Notes: a model not told the origin generated them from the letters alone. A stretch of DNA of 62,309 nt from CF-161 sp035259145 (GCA_035259145.1 DATFWQ010000135.1:1-62309); one strand, 5' to 3'. Positions 9,143 through 17,772 are shown, counted from the stretch's first letter. Program-made: numbers and translations.

Positions 9143-9634
9143 GTGATCAGAGTCGGTCAGGTAGTGGGCGCCTTCGGCCTTGAAGGCGCCGTCAAGGTTT
9201 CGTCCTTGACGGACTTCCCAGAACGCTTCGCGCCCGCCTCCGAGCTCTTCCTGGATGGACTGACACGCCGCGTCGAGTGGAGCCGGCAGCAGCCCACAGG
9301 TCTGGTGGTCAAGCTCAGCGGCATCGACTCCAGGTCTGTCGCCCAGGCCCAGCGCGGGCGATACCTCGAAGTGCCCGACTCCGACCTCCGGCAGCTGCCG
9401 GAGGGCCGCTGGTACCACCATCAGCTCGTCGGCATGGCCGTGACGACCGAGCGCGGGCGGCACCTCGGCACGCTGGTCGACGTCGTCTCGCGACCGGCCA
9501 ACGACGTCTGGGTCGCGAGGGCCGGGGGCGTCGAGCACCTCATACCCGCGACCCAGAACGCTGTGCTCGACGTCAACCTGGAGGCAGCCAGGATCACCGT
9601 GGCCGACTGGCTGGTCGAAGTCGAGGACGCCTAG
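9143..9634 (+). CDS. rimM: 16S rRNA processing protein RimM
   Basis: Assembly factor for the 30S head that binds uS19. It has the N-terminal RimM barrel (RVGQVVGAFGLEGAVKVSSL, residues 1-80) and a C-terminal PRC barrel (LVGMAVTTERGRHLGTLVDV). The 163-residue length is normal. The start is GTG 9143, two bases after the khpA stop; trmD follows after two bases. A single ribosome-maturation operon is likely. Confidence 0.95.
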   Translation: MIRVGQVVGAFGLEGAVKVSSLTDFPERFAPASELFLDGLTRRVEWSRQQPTGLVVKLSGIDSRSVAQAQRGRYLEVPDSDLRQLPEGRWYHHQLVGMAVTTERGRHLGTLVDVVSRPANDVWVARAGGVEHLIPATQNAVLDVNLEAARITVADWLVEVEDA

Positions 9635-9636
9635 CA

Positions 9637-10323
9637 ATGCGATTCGACGTACTGAGCATCTTCCCCGACGTCTTCGAGCCGGTGTTCCGGCATGGGGTCA
9701 TCGGGCGCGCCATCCAGCGCGGCGTGCTCTCGCTCAACGCACACGATCTTCGCGAGCACACCAGTGATCGTCACCGTCAGGTGGACGATGAACCCTTCGG
9801 CGGTGGGGCTGGAATGGTTTTGATGCCCGAGCCGATCTTCGCCGCGGTCGAAGCGGTCAGGCCCCACAACCCCGGGCCTGTGTTGCTGATGGAGCCCTGG
9901 GGGGAACCGCTCACTCAGGCGCTGGCCCATGACCTGGCGGCCGAGCCGGGCCTGATCGTCGTCTGCGGCCGGTACGAGGGGGTTGACGACCGGGTTAGAC
10001 AGCTCATCGGCAACCGGGAGATCTCCATCGGCGACTATGTGCTGAGCGGAGGTGAGCTGCCCGCCATGGTGCTGATCGACGCGGTCGCCCGTCTCGTCCC
10101 CGGCGTGCTTGGCGACGAGGCGTCGCTCGCGCAGGACGCATTCGCCGAGGGCGCCGGCGGTGGATATCCGCAGTTCACCCGACCCGCCCAGTGGCGGGGT
10201 CTGAAGGTCCCCGAGGTCCTGCTCTCCGGTAACCACGCCGCAATCGAGCGCTGGCGCAGAGCGCACGCCAGGACCGGACGTCAAACGCGAGGCGGCGCCT
10301 CGCCCCTACAGAGGTTGTCATGA
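9637..10323 (+). CDS. trmD: tRNA (guanine-37-N1)-methyltransferase TrmD
   Basis: SPOUT methyltransferase that makes m1G37, which prevents frameshifting. Evidence over 228 residues: FDVLSIFPDVFEPV at the start, DDEPFGGGAGMVLMPEP, the knotted SAM site CGRYEGVDDRV and ISIGDYVLSGGELPAM, and the C-terminal YPQFTRP segment. ATG 9637 aligns with the family start; upstream codons in the same frame read through rimM and are not part of the protein. The last four bases overlap the rplS start. Confidence 0.97.
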   Translation: MRFDVLSIFPDVFEPVFRHGVIGRAIQRGVLSLNAHDLREHTSDRHRQVDDEPFGGGAGMVLMPEPIFAAVEAVRPHNPGPVLLMEPWGEPLTQALAHDLAAEPGLIVVCGRYEGVDDRVRQLIGNREISIGDYVLSGGELPAMVLIDAVARLVPGVLGDEASLAQDAFAEGAGGGYPQFTRPAQWRGLKVPEVLLSGNHAAIERWRRAHARTGRQTRGGASPLQRLS

Positions 10324-10745
10324 ACGTCATCGACCAGATCGAGAAGGAGCAGCAGAAAGAAGCACCGCCCGACCTGCGCCCTGGCGACAGCGTAAAGGTG
10401 CACGCCAAGGTCGTCGAGGGTACACGCGAACGCATCCAGGTCTTCGAGGGCCTTGTGATCCGGGTAACCGGCGGAGGCTTGCGGAGCAACGTCACGGTTC
10501 GGCGGGTGACTCACGGTGTCGGTGTCGAGCGCACCTTCCTGGTGCACTCGCCCCGCGTCGACAAGATCGAAGTGCTGAGGCACGGCCAGGTGCGTCAGGC
10601 CCGCCTTTACTACCTCCGCGGCCTTGTCGGCAAAGCTGCCCGAATCAGGGAGCGCCGCGACGAGGGCACCGGCTCGAAGGCGGAGGCGCTGCGAGTCCGT
10701 GCCGCGCGCGGCCGGGGCAAGCCAGCGGACGAAGACGAGGAGTAA
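10320..10745 (+). CDS. rplS: 50S ribosomal protein bL19
   Basis: Lies at the 30S-50S interface. The core matches well (RPGDSVKVHAKVVEGTRERI, VFEGLVIRVTGGG, then GVERTFLVHSPRVDKIEVLR and ARLYYLRGLVGKAARI). It is 141 residues against a usual 115-120, because of a charged Arg/Glu-rich tail after the core. ATGA overlap with trmD. Probably the last gene of the operon, since rnhB has its own promoter 18 bases downstream. Confidence 0.97.
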   Translation: MNVIDQIEKEQQKEAPPDLRPGDSVKVHAKVVEGTRERIQVFEGLVIRVTGGGLRSNVTVRRVTHGVGVERTFLVHSPRVDKIEVLRHGQVRQARLYYLRGLVGKAARIRERRDEGTGSKAEALRVRAARGRGKPADEDEE

Positions 10746-10763
10746 GGCCCTTTACAACCAGGC

Positions 10764-10793
10764 TTGTCACCCGCGAGGCGGCGCGCCTAGGCT
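10764..10793 (+). promoter_or_regulatory. rnhB promoter, leaderless type
   Basis: TTGTCA (10764-10769), an 18-base spacer, and TAGGCT (10788-10793) are followed by 7 bases and ATG 10801. Initiation about 7 bases after the -10 box would begin the mRNA at the start codon itself. No Shine-Dalgarno is present, which agrees with leaderless translation. Confidence 0.65.
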
Positions 10794-10800
10794 CTGAGCC

Positions 10801-11439
10801 ATGAGGACGCGGCGCCGCACTCGACGGCCCCGGCTCTGGGCCCTTGAGCGAACGGTCCACGGCATGGGCTACGAGCTCATCGCCGGAGTTGACGAGGTTG
10901 GACTGGGCCCGCTGGCCGGACCGGCGGTTGCGGCTGCTGTGGTGCTGCCGGCCGGAGTACGTCTGCCGGGCCTGAACGACTCGAAGAAGCTGAAGTCGGA
11001 GCAGCGGGAGGCATTGGACCGGCTGATCAGGCGACGCGCCATCGCCCTCAGCGTCGACACGGTCGCCCCCGAGCTCATCGACAAGCAGGGCCTGATCAGA
11101 GCCCGGCAGCTGGCGATGAAGCGGGCGGTCGAGGGACTGCCGAAGGCCGCAGAGTATCTGCTGATCGATGCCTGGGACGTCCCTGAGGTGGCGGTGCCCC
11201 AGATGTGTGTCATCAAGGGCGACGCAGAGTGCGCCTCGATCATGGCCGCAAGCGTGGTTGCGAAGGTCTATCGCGACAGGCTGATGATCGACTACGACCG
11301 GCAGTACCCTGGCTACGGGTTCGCGCTGCACAAGGGGTACGCCACCGCGGCTCACAAGCGAGCTCTGCTCGAGCTCGGGCCGAGCCCGATCCACCGCATG
11401 TCGTGGGCGCCGATCCGAGCCGTGCTCGCCGCCACCTAG
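10801..11439 (+). CDS. rnhB: ribonuclease HII
   Basis: Removes ribonucleotides from DNA and RNA from hybrids. Acidic catalytic residues are present: Asp and Glu in GVDEVGLGPLAGP (about residues 29-41), Asp in LLIDAWDVP, and Asp in AKVYRDRLM. The family GRG motif, which contacts the RNA-DNA junction, reads GLG here: the arginine is replaced by leucine. Otherwise the 212-residue protein is complete, with an extra basic N-terminus (MRTRRRTRRPR). The promoter at 10764 supports ATG 10801. Confidence 0.93.
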   Translation: MRTRRRTRRPRLWALERTVHGMGYELIAGVDEVGLGPLAGPAVAAAVVLPAGVRLPGLNDSKKLKSEQREALDRLIRRRAIALSVDTVAPELIDKQGLIRARQLAMKRAVEGLPKAAEYLLIDAWDVPEVAVPQMCVIKGDAECASIMAASVVAKVYRDRLMIDYDRQYPGYGFALHKGYATAAHKRALLELGPSPIHRMSWAPIRAVLAAT

Positions 11440-11456
11440 CCCTGGAGCTGGGCCGC

Positions 11457-11771
11457 ATGGGCGAGCGGGTCGCCGCAGAGTTTCTGAGAGTACGCGGCTA
11501 CACAGTGATCGGCGCGGGCTTCCTTGCCCGCCGCGGCGAAATCGACCTGGTCTGCCGCCGGGGGAGGCGCCTCGTGCTCGTAGAGGTCAAAACTCGGAGC
11601 TCCGACGCCTTCGGAACGCCGGCTGAAGCTGTGGGAAGGCGGAAGCGGCGGTCCCTGCAAGCAGCTGCAGCAGAGTACCGCGCGCTGGCGGGCTGGCGAG
11701 GCCCTATCGACTTCGCGGTGGTCGCGATCCAGGATGGATCCGAGCCGGAGTTGATCGAAGACCCGTTTTAG
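11457..11771 (+). CDS. yraN: YraN/UPF0102 family nuclease-fold protein
   Basis: Small protein with a restriction-endonuclease-like fold; possible role in recombination, unproven. The catalytic pattern is visible in RRGEIDLVCRRGRRLVLVEV followed by KTR: the acidic residues plus E-V-K. With ATG 11457 it has 104 residues; GGAG lies 9 bases upstream. The usual neighbours rnhB (upstream) and yifB/dprA (further downstream) match the conserved order, but here 6 kb of other genes separate yraN from yifB. Confidence 0.85.
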   Translation: MGERVAAEFLRVRGYTVIGAGFLARRGEIDLVCRRGRRLVLVEVKTRSSDAFGTPAEAVGRRKRRSLQAAAAEYRALAGWRGPIDFAVVAIQDGSEPELIEDPF

Positions 11772-11959
11772 CTGGGTTGAACGCCGATACGGTTCGTGGA
11801 TAGCTGGGCTGGGCCTCCGTATGAAGCGCCTTGGGTACTACTCCCGCGCGGGGTCACCTGTCCCGTGCTCGGGATCGGTCCCAGTGCCGGCGACGGGACC
11901 TTATGGCGAGTCAAGGGAGATAGCGAGGCGCCGGCAAATTGTCCCTCGCCGCCGTGGCG
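11772..11959. other. 188-bp convergent intergenic gap
   Basis: Lies between the ends of yraN and the leftward ligase gene. I see no gene, tRNA or strong hairpin in it; short open frames here lack family resemblance and a ribosome binding site. Confidence 0.6.
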
Positions 11960-12994
11960 TCAGAAAGGGAACCGCGTCAGGTCATGCACCGCGGTGCCTG
12001 GCTGTATGCGGCCGGCCAGCACCACCCTCGGCCGGTGCCGGACGCACTCGGTCGGGTGCACCTCCGGCCGCAGGCTGTTGAAAATCGGGAATCGCAGGGT
12101 GCCGTCGGGCGCCCACTCGGAATAGCGCACACTGATCACAAGCTCTGGCCGGTACCAATCGACCGGCGCAACCATGACCGGCGCCGGCACCATCGGGCAC
12201 TCGTCCACCCTCAGCTCAGCCAGACGGTCAGCGATGGTGGTGGCCACGTCATCGTCGTAGCCTCCAGCCACGGCACCGCAGGGCACCAATCGTCCCATCT
12301 CGTAGTACGCGACCAGCAGCGGTCCGAACGGCTCGCCACGCCGGCGGGCAGTCGAGCCGATGACCACGAAGTCATCGCTCTTGACCGCCTTGACCTTCAG
12401 CCAGAACGGGCTCCGCTGGCCGGGGACGTACGTGGAGTCACGATGCTTGGCCATGACCCCCTCCAGCCCACGATCCAGGCAAGCCTCGTACAGCTCGACG
12501 CCTTGCTTTTCGATGTGGTAAGGCACGAACAGGCGGCCCCCAGGGGTGACGGTGCGCTCGAGCCTGGCCCGGCGCCTGTGCAGAGGCTGCCGAAGCAATG
12601 ACCGGCCGTTCAGGTGCAGGGCGTCGAAAGCGAGGTACGCGAGCGGCGCGGTGTCGACCAGTGCTGCACCGCCCTGCAGCCGCCGCCGGAGCGCCTGGCA
12701 ATCAGGACGACCTTGCTCGTCTGTGACGACCAGCTCGCCGTCGAGGACGGCCCCGAGGGGTACCTGCCGGGTCAGGTCGTGCAGCTCGGGGAGGAGCCCG
12801 GTGATGTCGCTGAGCCCGCGATCCTGCAGGCGAACGCGGCCGTCCCAGTCAACGAACAGCAGGCAGCGGAGGCCATCCCACTTGACCTCGAACAGGTACT
12901 CATCCGAGCTGAAGGGCGCCTCGGCTGACACCGCCTGCATCGGCCGGATGACCGTCGGGAACCCGTCCAGCTCGATGGCGAGCTGGTCGGTCAC
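11960..12994 (-). CDS. ATP-dependent DNA ligase, LigC/LigD-ligase-domain type (NHEJ)
   Basis: Catalyses end sealing, most likely in Ku-dependent non-homologous end joining. Over 344 residues: the adenylation lysine in LFEVKWDGLRCLLF, then AVLDGELVV, a nucleotidyltransferase core with EGVMAKHRDSTY and FWLKVKAVKSDDFVVIG, and an OB fold ending near LRFPIFNSLRPE. It corresponds to the ligase module of LigD without the polymerase and phosphoesterase domains. The start is GTG 12994 with TAGGCT 9 bases upstream on this strand. It follows ku after 101 bases in the same direction. Confidence 0.92.
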   Translation of the reverse strand: MTDQLAIELDGFPTVIRPMQAVSAEAPFSSDEYLFEVKWDGLRCLLFVDWDGRVRLQDRGLSDITGLLPELHDLTRQVPLGAVLDGELVVTDEQGRPDCQALRRRLQGGAALVDTAPLAYLAFDALHLNGRSLLRQPLHRRRARLERTVTPGGRLFVPYHIEKQGVELYEACLDRGLEGVMAKHRDSTYVPGQRSPFWLKVKAVKSDDFVVIGSTARRRGEPFGPLLVAYYEMGRLVPCGAVAGGYDDDVATTIADRLAELRVDECPMVPAPVMVAPVDWYRPELVISVRYSEWAPDGTLRFPIFNSLRPEVHPTECVRHRPRVVLAGRIQPGTAVHDLTRFPF

Positions 12995-13003
12995 AGCCCG
13001 AAT

Positions 13004-13009
13004 AGCCTA
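13004..13009 (-). promoter_or_regulatory. -10-like TAGGCT before the NHEJ ligase
   Basis: On the minus strand TAGGCT ends 9 bases before GTG 12994, the same hexamer as in the rnhB and yifB promoters. The -35 region is weak. It suggests the ligase has its own leaderless start in addition to read-through from ku. Confidence 0.35.
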
Positions 13010-13095
13010 GGCCCCTTGCCAGGGCGCCTGCCGCAGACCGCGCACGCAGACATCCCTGCCCGACATCAGCAACCCGGAAGGGCTTGAGCCAGTAC

Positions 13096-13938
13096 CTACC
13101 CGGCTGCAGCTTTGACCCTGGCCGGCTTCCCGCGCGGCCGGGCTCGGCCGGCGCGCTGCTTCTTGGCAGCCTCGACCGAGGCCTTGAGCGCCTCCATCAG
13201 GTCCATGACGGCGGGCGCGGCCTCGACCGCGGGCGCTGTCACGACCTCGGCGCCCTCGACCTTGGCGTTCACGATCTCCATGAGGGCCTGGTGGTAGTTG
13301 TCCTGGTAGCGACTCGGGTCGAATCGCTCCTCGGCGAGACTGTCGACAAGTGCCTTTGCCATCTGGAGCTCTCTTGGGTTGACTTCGACGTCGGCGTTCA
13401 GACCCTTGAGCTCTGCGACCGGCCTGATCTCGTCGGGCCAGTGCAGGGTGTTCATGAGCAACGCGCCGTCTAGCGGCCGCAACGCGCAGAGGTGCTCCCG
13501 GTCACGGAAGGCGACCTTTGCAACCGCGGTCATCCCGGTCTCCTTGAGTGCCCGTCCCAGGAGGTGATAGGGCTTTGCCCCGGCGTGTTCCGGCTCCACA
13601 TAGTAGGCGGACTTGAAGTAAAGACCGGCTTCTATGTCGTCGTTGGGCACGAACTCCCCGATCTCGATCTGGCGCACGGTGGGGAGCGGGAGGTTCTCGA
13701 GCTCGGCCTCCTCGATGACGACGTAGTTGTCCGCGCCGACCTCGTAACCCTTGACGATGTCGGCGAATCCCACCTCGTGATCGCCTGCGGCGCACCAGCG
13801 CTTGTACTTGATTGGGGATAGGTGCTCCCCGCAGAGCTGCCGGAAGGACACCGAATGTGATTCGGTCGCGACATAAAGGCGGACCGGGATGCTCACCATC
13901 CCGAAGCTGATCACGCCTTTCCACATCGAACGCGCCAT
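13096..13938 (-). CDS. ku: Ku homodimer DNA end-binding protein
   Basis: Binds double-strand DNA ends and recruits the NHEJ ligase. The protein opens with the classic bacterial Ku start ARSMWKGVISFGMVSIPVRL, and has YVVIEEAELENLPL and the VEPEHAGAKPYHLLGRALKE core. Of 280 residues, the last 40 form a Lys/Arg/Ala-rich tail (AAKKQRAGRARPRGKPARV) typical of extended C-termini that help DNA threading and ligase recruitment. On the minus strand TAACAT (13948-13953) ends 9 bases before the ATG, so a leaderless start is possible. Confidence 0.97.
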   Translation of the reverse strand: MARSMWKGVISFGMVSIPVRLYVATESHSVSFRQLCGEHLSPIKYKRWCAAGDHEVGFADIVKGYEVGADNYVVIEEAELENLPLPTVRQIEIGEFVPNDDIEAGLYFKSAYYVEPEHAGAKPYHLLGRALKETGMTAVAKVAFRDREHLCALRPLDGALLMNTLHWPDEIRPVAELKGLNADVEVNPRELQMAKALVDSLAEERFDPSRYQDNYHQALMEIVNAKVEGAEVVTAPAVEAAPAVMDLMEALKASVEAAKKQRAGRARPRGKPARVKAAAG

Positions 13939-13990
13939 TTACTGCGGATGTTACCCGACGCCTACGGATTTGCGGACGACTTCTAACAAG

Positions 13991-15610
13991 TCAGCTGGCT
14001 ACGTCGCGGTAGTGCATGGCAGCCAGCCCGATTCCGAATCCGACGACGATGACGGCAGCCAGCGCCCAGAATCCGGTCCAGAAGACGCCTGTCGTGAGCG
14101 GTGTCCCATACAGGGTGAATACCGACAGATCGAGCGCCCAGCTCGGCCACCTGAACAGCGGACCGACCTGCTGGATGAGGTAGCCGGCGACTGCCACGAG
14201 CGACAGGACAGGAACAGCCAGCCGGGGCCAACGGGCGATGATCGCTGCACCCAGACCACCAAAGGCCAGAGCCAGAGGCACCAGCAGCGCGGTCGCGACC
14301 AGCAGACGGCCGGTTTCCGGGTGGATGTCCTGCGCGGGCGCCCCGGCGGCGACGACGACCGACCCCAGGCCGGCGATCACGGACGATGCCGCGGCCAGTG
14401 TGAAACCGCGCTCGAGAACCACACGAGCGCGTGAGACGGGTTGCGCGATGGTCATCTCCAGCCGGCCCTCGGCATCATCCGCGGCCCACCGAGCGACCTG
14501 GCTGATCGCATAGGCCGCGAGGATGAAGGCCGCAAAGCCGAACCAGAACAACGCAAGCAAGACCAAGTTGGGATCGGTGCCGAAGCCGGCCTGGAGATAC
14601 CCGCGGAGGGTCTCGTTGGAGCGGATCAAGTCGGCCGTCGAACGAGCCAGGGACAGGATGAACGCAGCCAGCAGCATCGTGCCGATGGCCCAGCTCAGGA
14701 GCACCCACCGTTGCTCATAAAGGGCACTGAAGACCGGCAACCGCAACAGCGGGTTGGCAGAAGGCGTTCGCACGGCTGCTGCAGTCACGCGCCGCCGCCG
14801 GACCAACGACGCCCCGATGTCCCGCACAGCGAACGCGTAGGCGGATAGAACGGTCATGATCGCAGCGGCCGCGAATAGAGCGATCGTGGCCGGGAGATCG
14901 AACACACCTCCTGGCGCCACCGCGGTGGTCCGGTTGTAGAGGTGGAACGGCGAGATCCGGCTCCAGCCCTCCAGACCCGAGTTGACGCGGCTCAGACTGT
15001 CGAGGAAAAACAGGGCCAGCAGTACCACGCCGCCGAGGGCCGAAGCGCCTCGTCGCGTGGTGACCAGCTGAGCGGCAAGGAGGCCTGCGCCGAAGCTGGC
15101 GACAGTAACGCCGAGCAGCGCCAGGCTGACTTCCAGCACGGCGCCGAGATCGAGTGAGCCGTCTGCGGCTGCAGCGCCGGCGAACGCACCCAGCGCAGTC
15201 ACCACGACCACGCCGGCGGCGGCAAGCGTAAAGGCAGCAGAACGAGCAGCCATCAGGCGCAGCCGGCCAACAGTGGATGCAAGCCACTGCTCGATCAGGC
15301 CACGTTCCTCCTCGTTCCGGATCGCTCCTGTGGCGGCCATGAGCGCCCAGAAGCAGGTGATGATGTAAACGAATCCGAATCCACGCCACTGCACGTAACC
15401 GGCAAGCGTCTCGGGGTGGATCGGTAACGGGATGAGGTACGCGACTTGCGGCGCCAGCGCCTGCATCTGCGCGCCGAAGGCGGCTCGCTCAGCGGGTGTC
15501 TGGCCGGCGGCCGCCGCGAAGCCCTCCGTCTCGACAAACATGGTGACGAAGGAAAGGGCCGCACCGACAAGGAAGCCGGTCCTGTGGGCACGAAGCGCGA
15601 TCCGAAGCAT
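13991..15610 (-). CDS. ABC exporter permease (ABC-2 type)
   Basis: A 539-residue membrane protein with roughly twelve hydrophobic segments in two similar halves (for example LGAVLEVSLALLGVTVASFG in the first and ALGFALAAVIVVGFGIGL-like helices near the end). A large extracytoplasmic loop follows the first helix. It overlaps the ATP-binding gene at a single base (15610), so the pair forms one transporter. Substrate is not evident; similar two-gene exporters carry antibiotics, lipids or peptides. The gene continues towards ku with 52 bases between. Confidence 0.85.
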   Translation of the reverse strand: MLRIALRAHRTGFLVGAALSFVTMFVETEGFAAAAGQTPAERAAFGAQMQALAPQVAYLIPLPIHPETLAGYVQWRGFGFVYIITCFWALMAATGAIRNEEERGLIEQWLASTVGRLRLMAARSAAFTLAAAGVVVVTALGAFAGAAAADGSLDLGAVLEVSLALLGVTVASFGAGLLAAQLVTTRRGASALGGVVLLALFFLDSLSRVNSGLEGWSRISPFHLYNRTTAVAPGGVFDLPATIALFAAAAIMTVLSAYAFAVRDIGASLVRRRRVTAAAVRTPSANPLLRLPVFSALYEQRWVLLSWAIGTMLLAAFILSLARSTADLIRSNETLRGYLQAGFGTDPNLVLLALFWFGFAAFILAAYAISQVARWAADDAEGRLEMTIAQPVSRARVVLERGFTLAAASSVIAGLGSVVVAAGAPAQDIHPETGRLLVATALLVPLALAFGGLGAAIIARWPRLAVPVLSLVAVAGYLIQQVGPLFRWPSWALDLSVFTLYGTPLTTGVFWTGFWALAAVIVVGFGIGLAAMHYRDVAS

Positions 15611-16533
15611 CAGCTTGCCCTCGCAGCCTCGCTGAGCATCCCGGCCGAGTCGTCGCGATAGTAGGCCAGGAAGGTCTCCTCCAGGCTGGGCTCGTGGCTG
15701 ACCATGTTGATGACCTCGCCCCGCTCCAGGGCCGTCAGCAGCGGGCTAAAGCTGCCGCGCACCACGCATGTGAGGCGTTGGCCCTGGACAGAGACCTGCT
15801 CCACGCCTGCGGCCGCTCGAACCGCGTCAGCGGGCACCTGCCCTGCAAAGTCGACTTCGACGTGGTGGTAACGGATGTGGTGGAGCTCGTCCAGCCTGGC
15901 GATCTGGACCAGGCGGCCCTGCCGGATGATCGCGACCCGCTGGCAGATCTGCTCGACCTCGCTGAGCACGTGCGAAGAGAGGAAGATCGTCGCTCCGCGA
16001 TCCCGCGCCTCGTGCACCATCAGGTGGAACTCCTGCTGGTTGAGGGGGTCGAGGCCGCTCGTGGGCTCGTCCAGGATGAGCAGTCGCGGTTCGTGCATCA
16101 AGGCCAGGACCAGGCCCAACTTCTGTTTGTTGCCTCGCGAATACTCACGGAAGCGACGACCGAGGTCAAGGTCGAGCCGCTCGGCCAGCGCCACGATCCG
16201 CCCGCTGTCCACGCCTCCCCGCAGGCCGGCTACGTAGCTGACCACCTCGCGCCCGCGGAGGCCGCCAAACTGGGGCAGCTCCCCGGGCATGTAGCCGACG
16301 AGACGCTTGACCTCGACGGGCTTCGCCTGACAGTCCACGCCGAAGACCTCGGCCCGGCCCCGCGTGGGCCGGATCATGTCCATGAGCAGCCTGATGGTCG
16401 TGGTCTTGCCCGCGCCGTTCGGGCCCAGGTAGCCGAAGACTTCGCCTGCCGCCACCTCGAGATCGAGGTCGAACAACCCCCTACCCTGGCCGTAGTCCTT
16501 GGTCAGCCCTTCGGTCCGGAGGGCACCTGTCAT
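15610..16533 (-). CDS. ABC transporter ATP-binding protein
   Basis: A 307-residue ATPase of the drug/antibiotic exporter class. Walker A is YLGPNGAGKTTTIRLL, the signature reads YSRGNKQKLGLVLAL, Walker B and D-loop are LLILDEPTSGLDP, and the H-loop is LSSHVLSEVEQ. The signature has S-R-G-N instead of the usual L-S-G-G, close to the YSKGN variant of bacteriocin/multidrug exporters. The C-terminal 90 residues form the regulatory domain of this class. GGAGG lies before the ATG. Divergent from the MBL gene. Confidence 0.93.
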   Translation of the reverse strand: MTGALRTEGLTKDYGQGRGLFDLDLEVAAGEVFGYLGPNGAGKTTTIRLLMDMIRPTRGRAEVFGVDCQAKPVEVKRLVGYMPGELPQFGGLRGREVVSYVAGLRGGVDSGRIVALAERLDLDLGRRFREYSRGNKQKLGLVLALMHEPRLLILDEPTSGLDPLNQQEFHLMVHEARDRGATIFLSSHVLSEVEQICQRVAIIRQGRLVQIARLDELHHIRYHHVEVDFAGQVPADAVRAAAGVEQVSVQGQRLTCVVRGSFSPLLTALERGEVINMVSHEPSLEETFLAYYRDDSAGMLSEAARAS

Positions 16534-16650
16534 ACCTGCCTCCTCAGCGCCGTCACTGGCGCCTTCCTGCTCACAACCTTCACATTGACAACGCGCCGCC
16601 CCTGGGTCTGGGTCCCGCAGCTGCGCTCCTGGTGTACGCCCTGGAATGTT

Positions 16651-16723
16651 AGGGTAACCGAAATATAGTTCAGGGGTTAGCCTCTTATTTGGAAGATGAG
16701 AGCCAGTGCGCGGCGGTTACCCT
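16651..16723. promoter_or_regulatory. divergent promoter region with a 9-bp inverted repeat
   Basis: The 195-base gap between the ABC operon and the MBL gene has an AT-rich centre. AGGGTAACC (16651-16659) and GGTTACCCT (16715-16723) are perfect inverted copies 55 bases apart, each containing the pseudo-palindrome GGTNACC. The right copy includes TACCCT, placed 8 bases before ATG 16732 like a leaderless -10 box. A shared regulator acting on both directions is an inference. Confidence 0.45.
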
Positions 16724-16731
16724 GAGGCGTG

Positions 16732-17619
16732 ATGCGCCTGGGTGACTTCGAGATCCACCTGATGGTCGCCGGCGGCTGGCACCCGGACGGCGGAACGCTT
16801 TTCGGTGTCGTGCCCAAATCACTCTGGCAGCGCCGGCGCCCCGCCGACGAGAACAACCTCATCCGGACCGCTTGTGTAGCCGCCGTGGCGAGGTATCGCG
16901 GCAGGACCATCGTGTGCGAGACGGGCATCGGCACCAAGCTGACCGAGAAGCAGGCCCGCCAGTTCGGCGTCTGGGAGCCCGACGCGCTGCTGACGTCGCT
17001 GCAGCGCCTCGGCGTACGGCCCGACGAGGTCGACTTCGTGCTGACTAGCCACCTGCACTGGGACCACGCCGGGGGCTTGACGCGTCGAGACCGGGACGGC
17101 AGCCTTCGGTTGACCTTTCCGCGAGCCAGGCACGTCATCCAGCGCGCCGAATGGGACTTCGCACTCCGCCCGGACCCACGCTCGAGGGCCGGCTACATGG
17201 AGGACGATCTCCTGCCGATCGCCGACGCTGGGCTCGTTGAGTTCGTGAACGGTGAAGCAGAGGTCCTGCCAGGACTCTGGGTCCGCCAGACAGGTGGTCA
17301 CACCCCGGGTCACCAGCTTGTCGTCTTTCGGGTTTCGGAGGATCTGGCCTGCGCGGTGACCGGTGACCTGCTGGGTCTGCAACAGCACCTGCGCGTCCCC
17401 TGGGTGCCCGCGGCAGACCTGGATGTACTGCGTACTATCGAGGAGAAGACGCGGCTGCTGGAGGAGGCCTCTCGTCACCGGTGGCTGCTAGTGCTTGGCC
17501 ACGAGGTTCAGCAGCCTGCGGGTTATGTCGACGCCACTGGGGAGTGGACGCCCGCGCCGGAGCTGAACGAGCCTGTGCAGGACGAGCTCATGGGGGGCAT
17601 TCAGACCCCAGGTCGCTGA
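16732..17619 (+). CDS. MBL-fold metallo-hydrolase (lactonase/arylsulfatase-like branch)
   Basis: Zinc hydrolase of the metallo-beta-lactamase superfamily, related to quorum-quenching lactonases. The zinc motif is TSHLHWDHAGG at about residue 103-113, followed by histidine in TGGHTPGHQ, aspartate in TGDLLG, and histidine in LGHEVQQP. About 295 residues. GTG 16729 or ATG 16732 could start it; ATG fits a leaderless transcript. It is divergent from an ABC exporter, which may indicate a linked detoxification role, but no substrate can be assigned. Confidence 0.87.
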   Translation: MRLGDFEIHLMVAGGWHPDGGTLFGVVPKSLWQRRRPADENNLIRTACVAAVARYRGRTIVCETGIGTKLTEKQARQFGVWEPDALLTSLQRLGVRPDEVDFVLTSHLHWDHAGGLTRRDRDGSLRLTFPRARHVIQRAEWDFALRPDPRSRAGYMEDDLLPIADAGLVEFVNGEAEVLPGLWVRQTGGHTPGHQLVVFRVSEDLACAVTGDLLGLQQHLRVPWVPAADLDVLRTIEEKTRLLEEASRHRWLLVLGHEVQQPAGYVDATGEWTPAPELNEPVQDELMGGIQTPGR

Positions 17620-17736
17620 TCTTTCAATGGCCCAGCCACGTTATCTGACCGTCATGACGTTGCTGCAGGACGGAAAGTACCGATGCGCAGCCACCCTGCT
17701 CGGTGCCGGCGAGGGGGGAGTCCTTAACAACCCCTC

Positions 17737-17765
17737 TTGGCAAGCGGCCGGATGCTGCCTAGGCT
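17737..17765 (+). promoter_or_regulatory. yifB promoter, leaderless type
   Basis: TTGGCA (17737-17742), a 17-base spacer, and TAGGCT (17760-17765) are followed by 7 bases and GTG 17773. The same architecture occurs before rnhB and recN. It also selects GTG 17773 over TTG 17737 and ATG 17752, which would overlap the promoter. Confidence 0.65.
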
Positions 17766-17772
17766 GCCAGGC

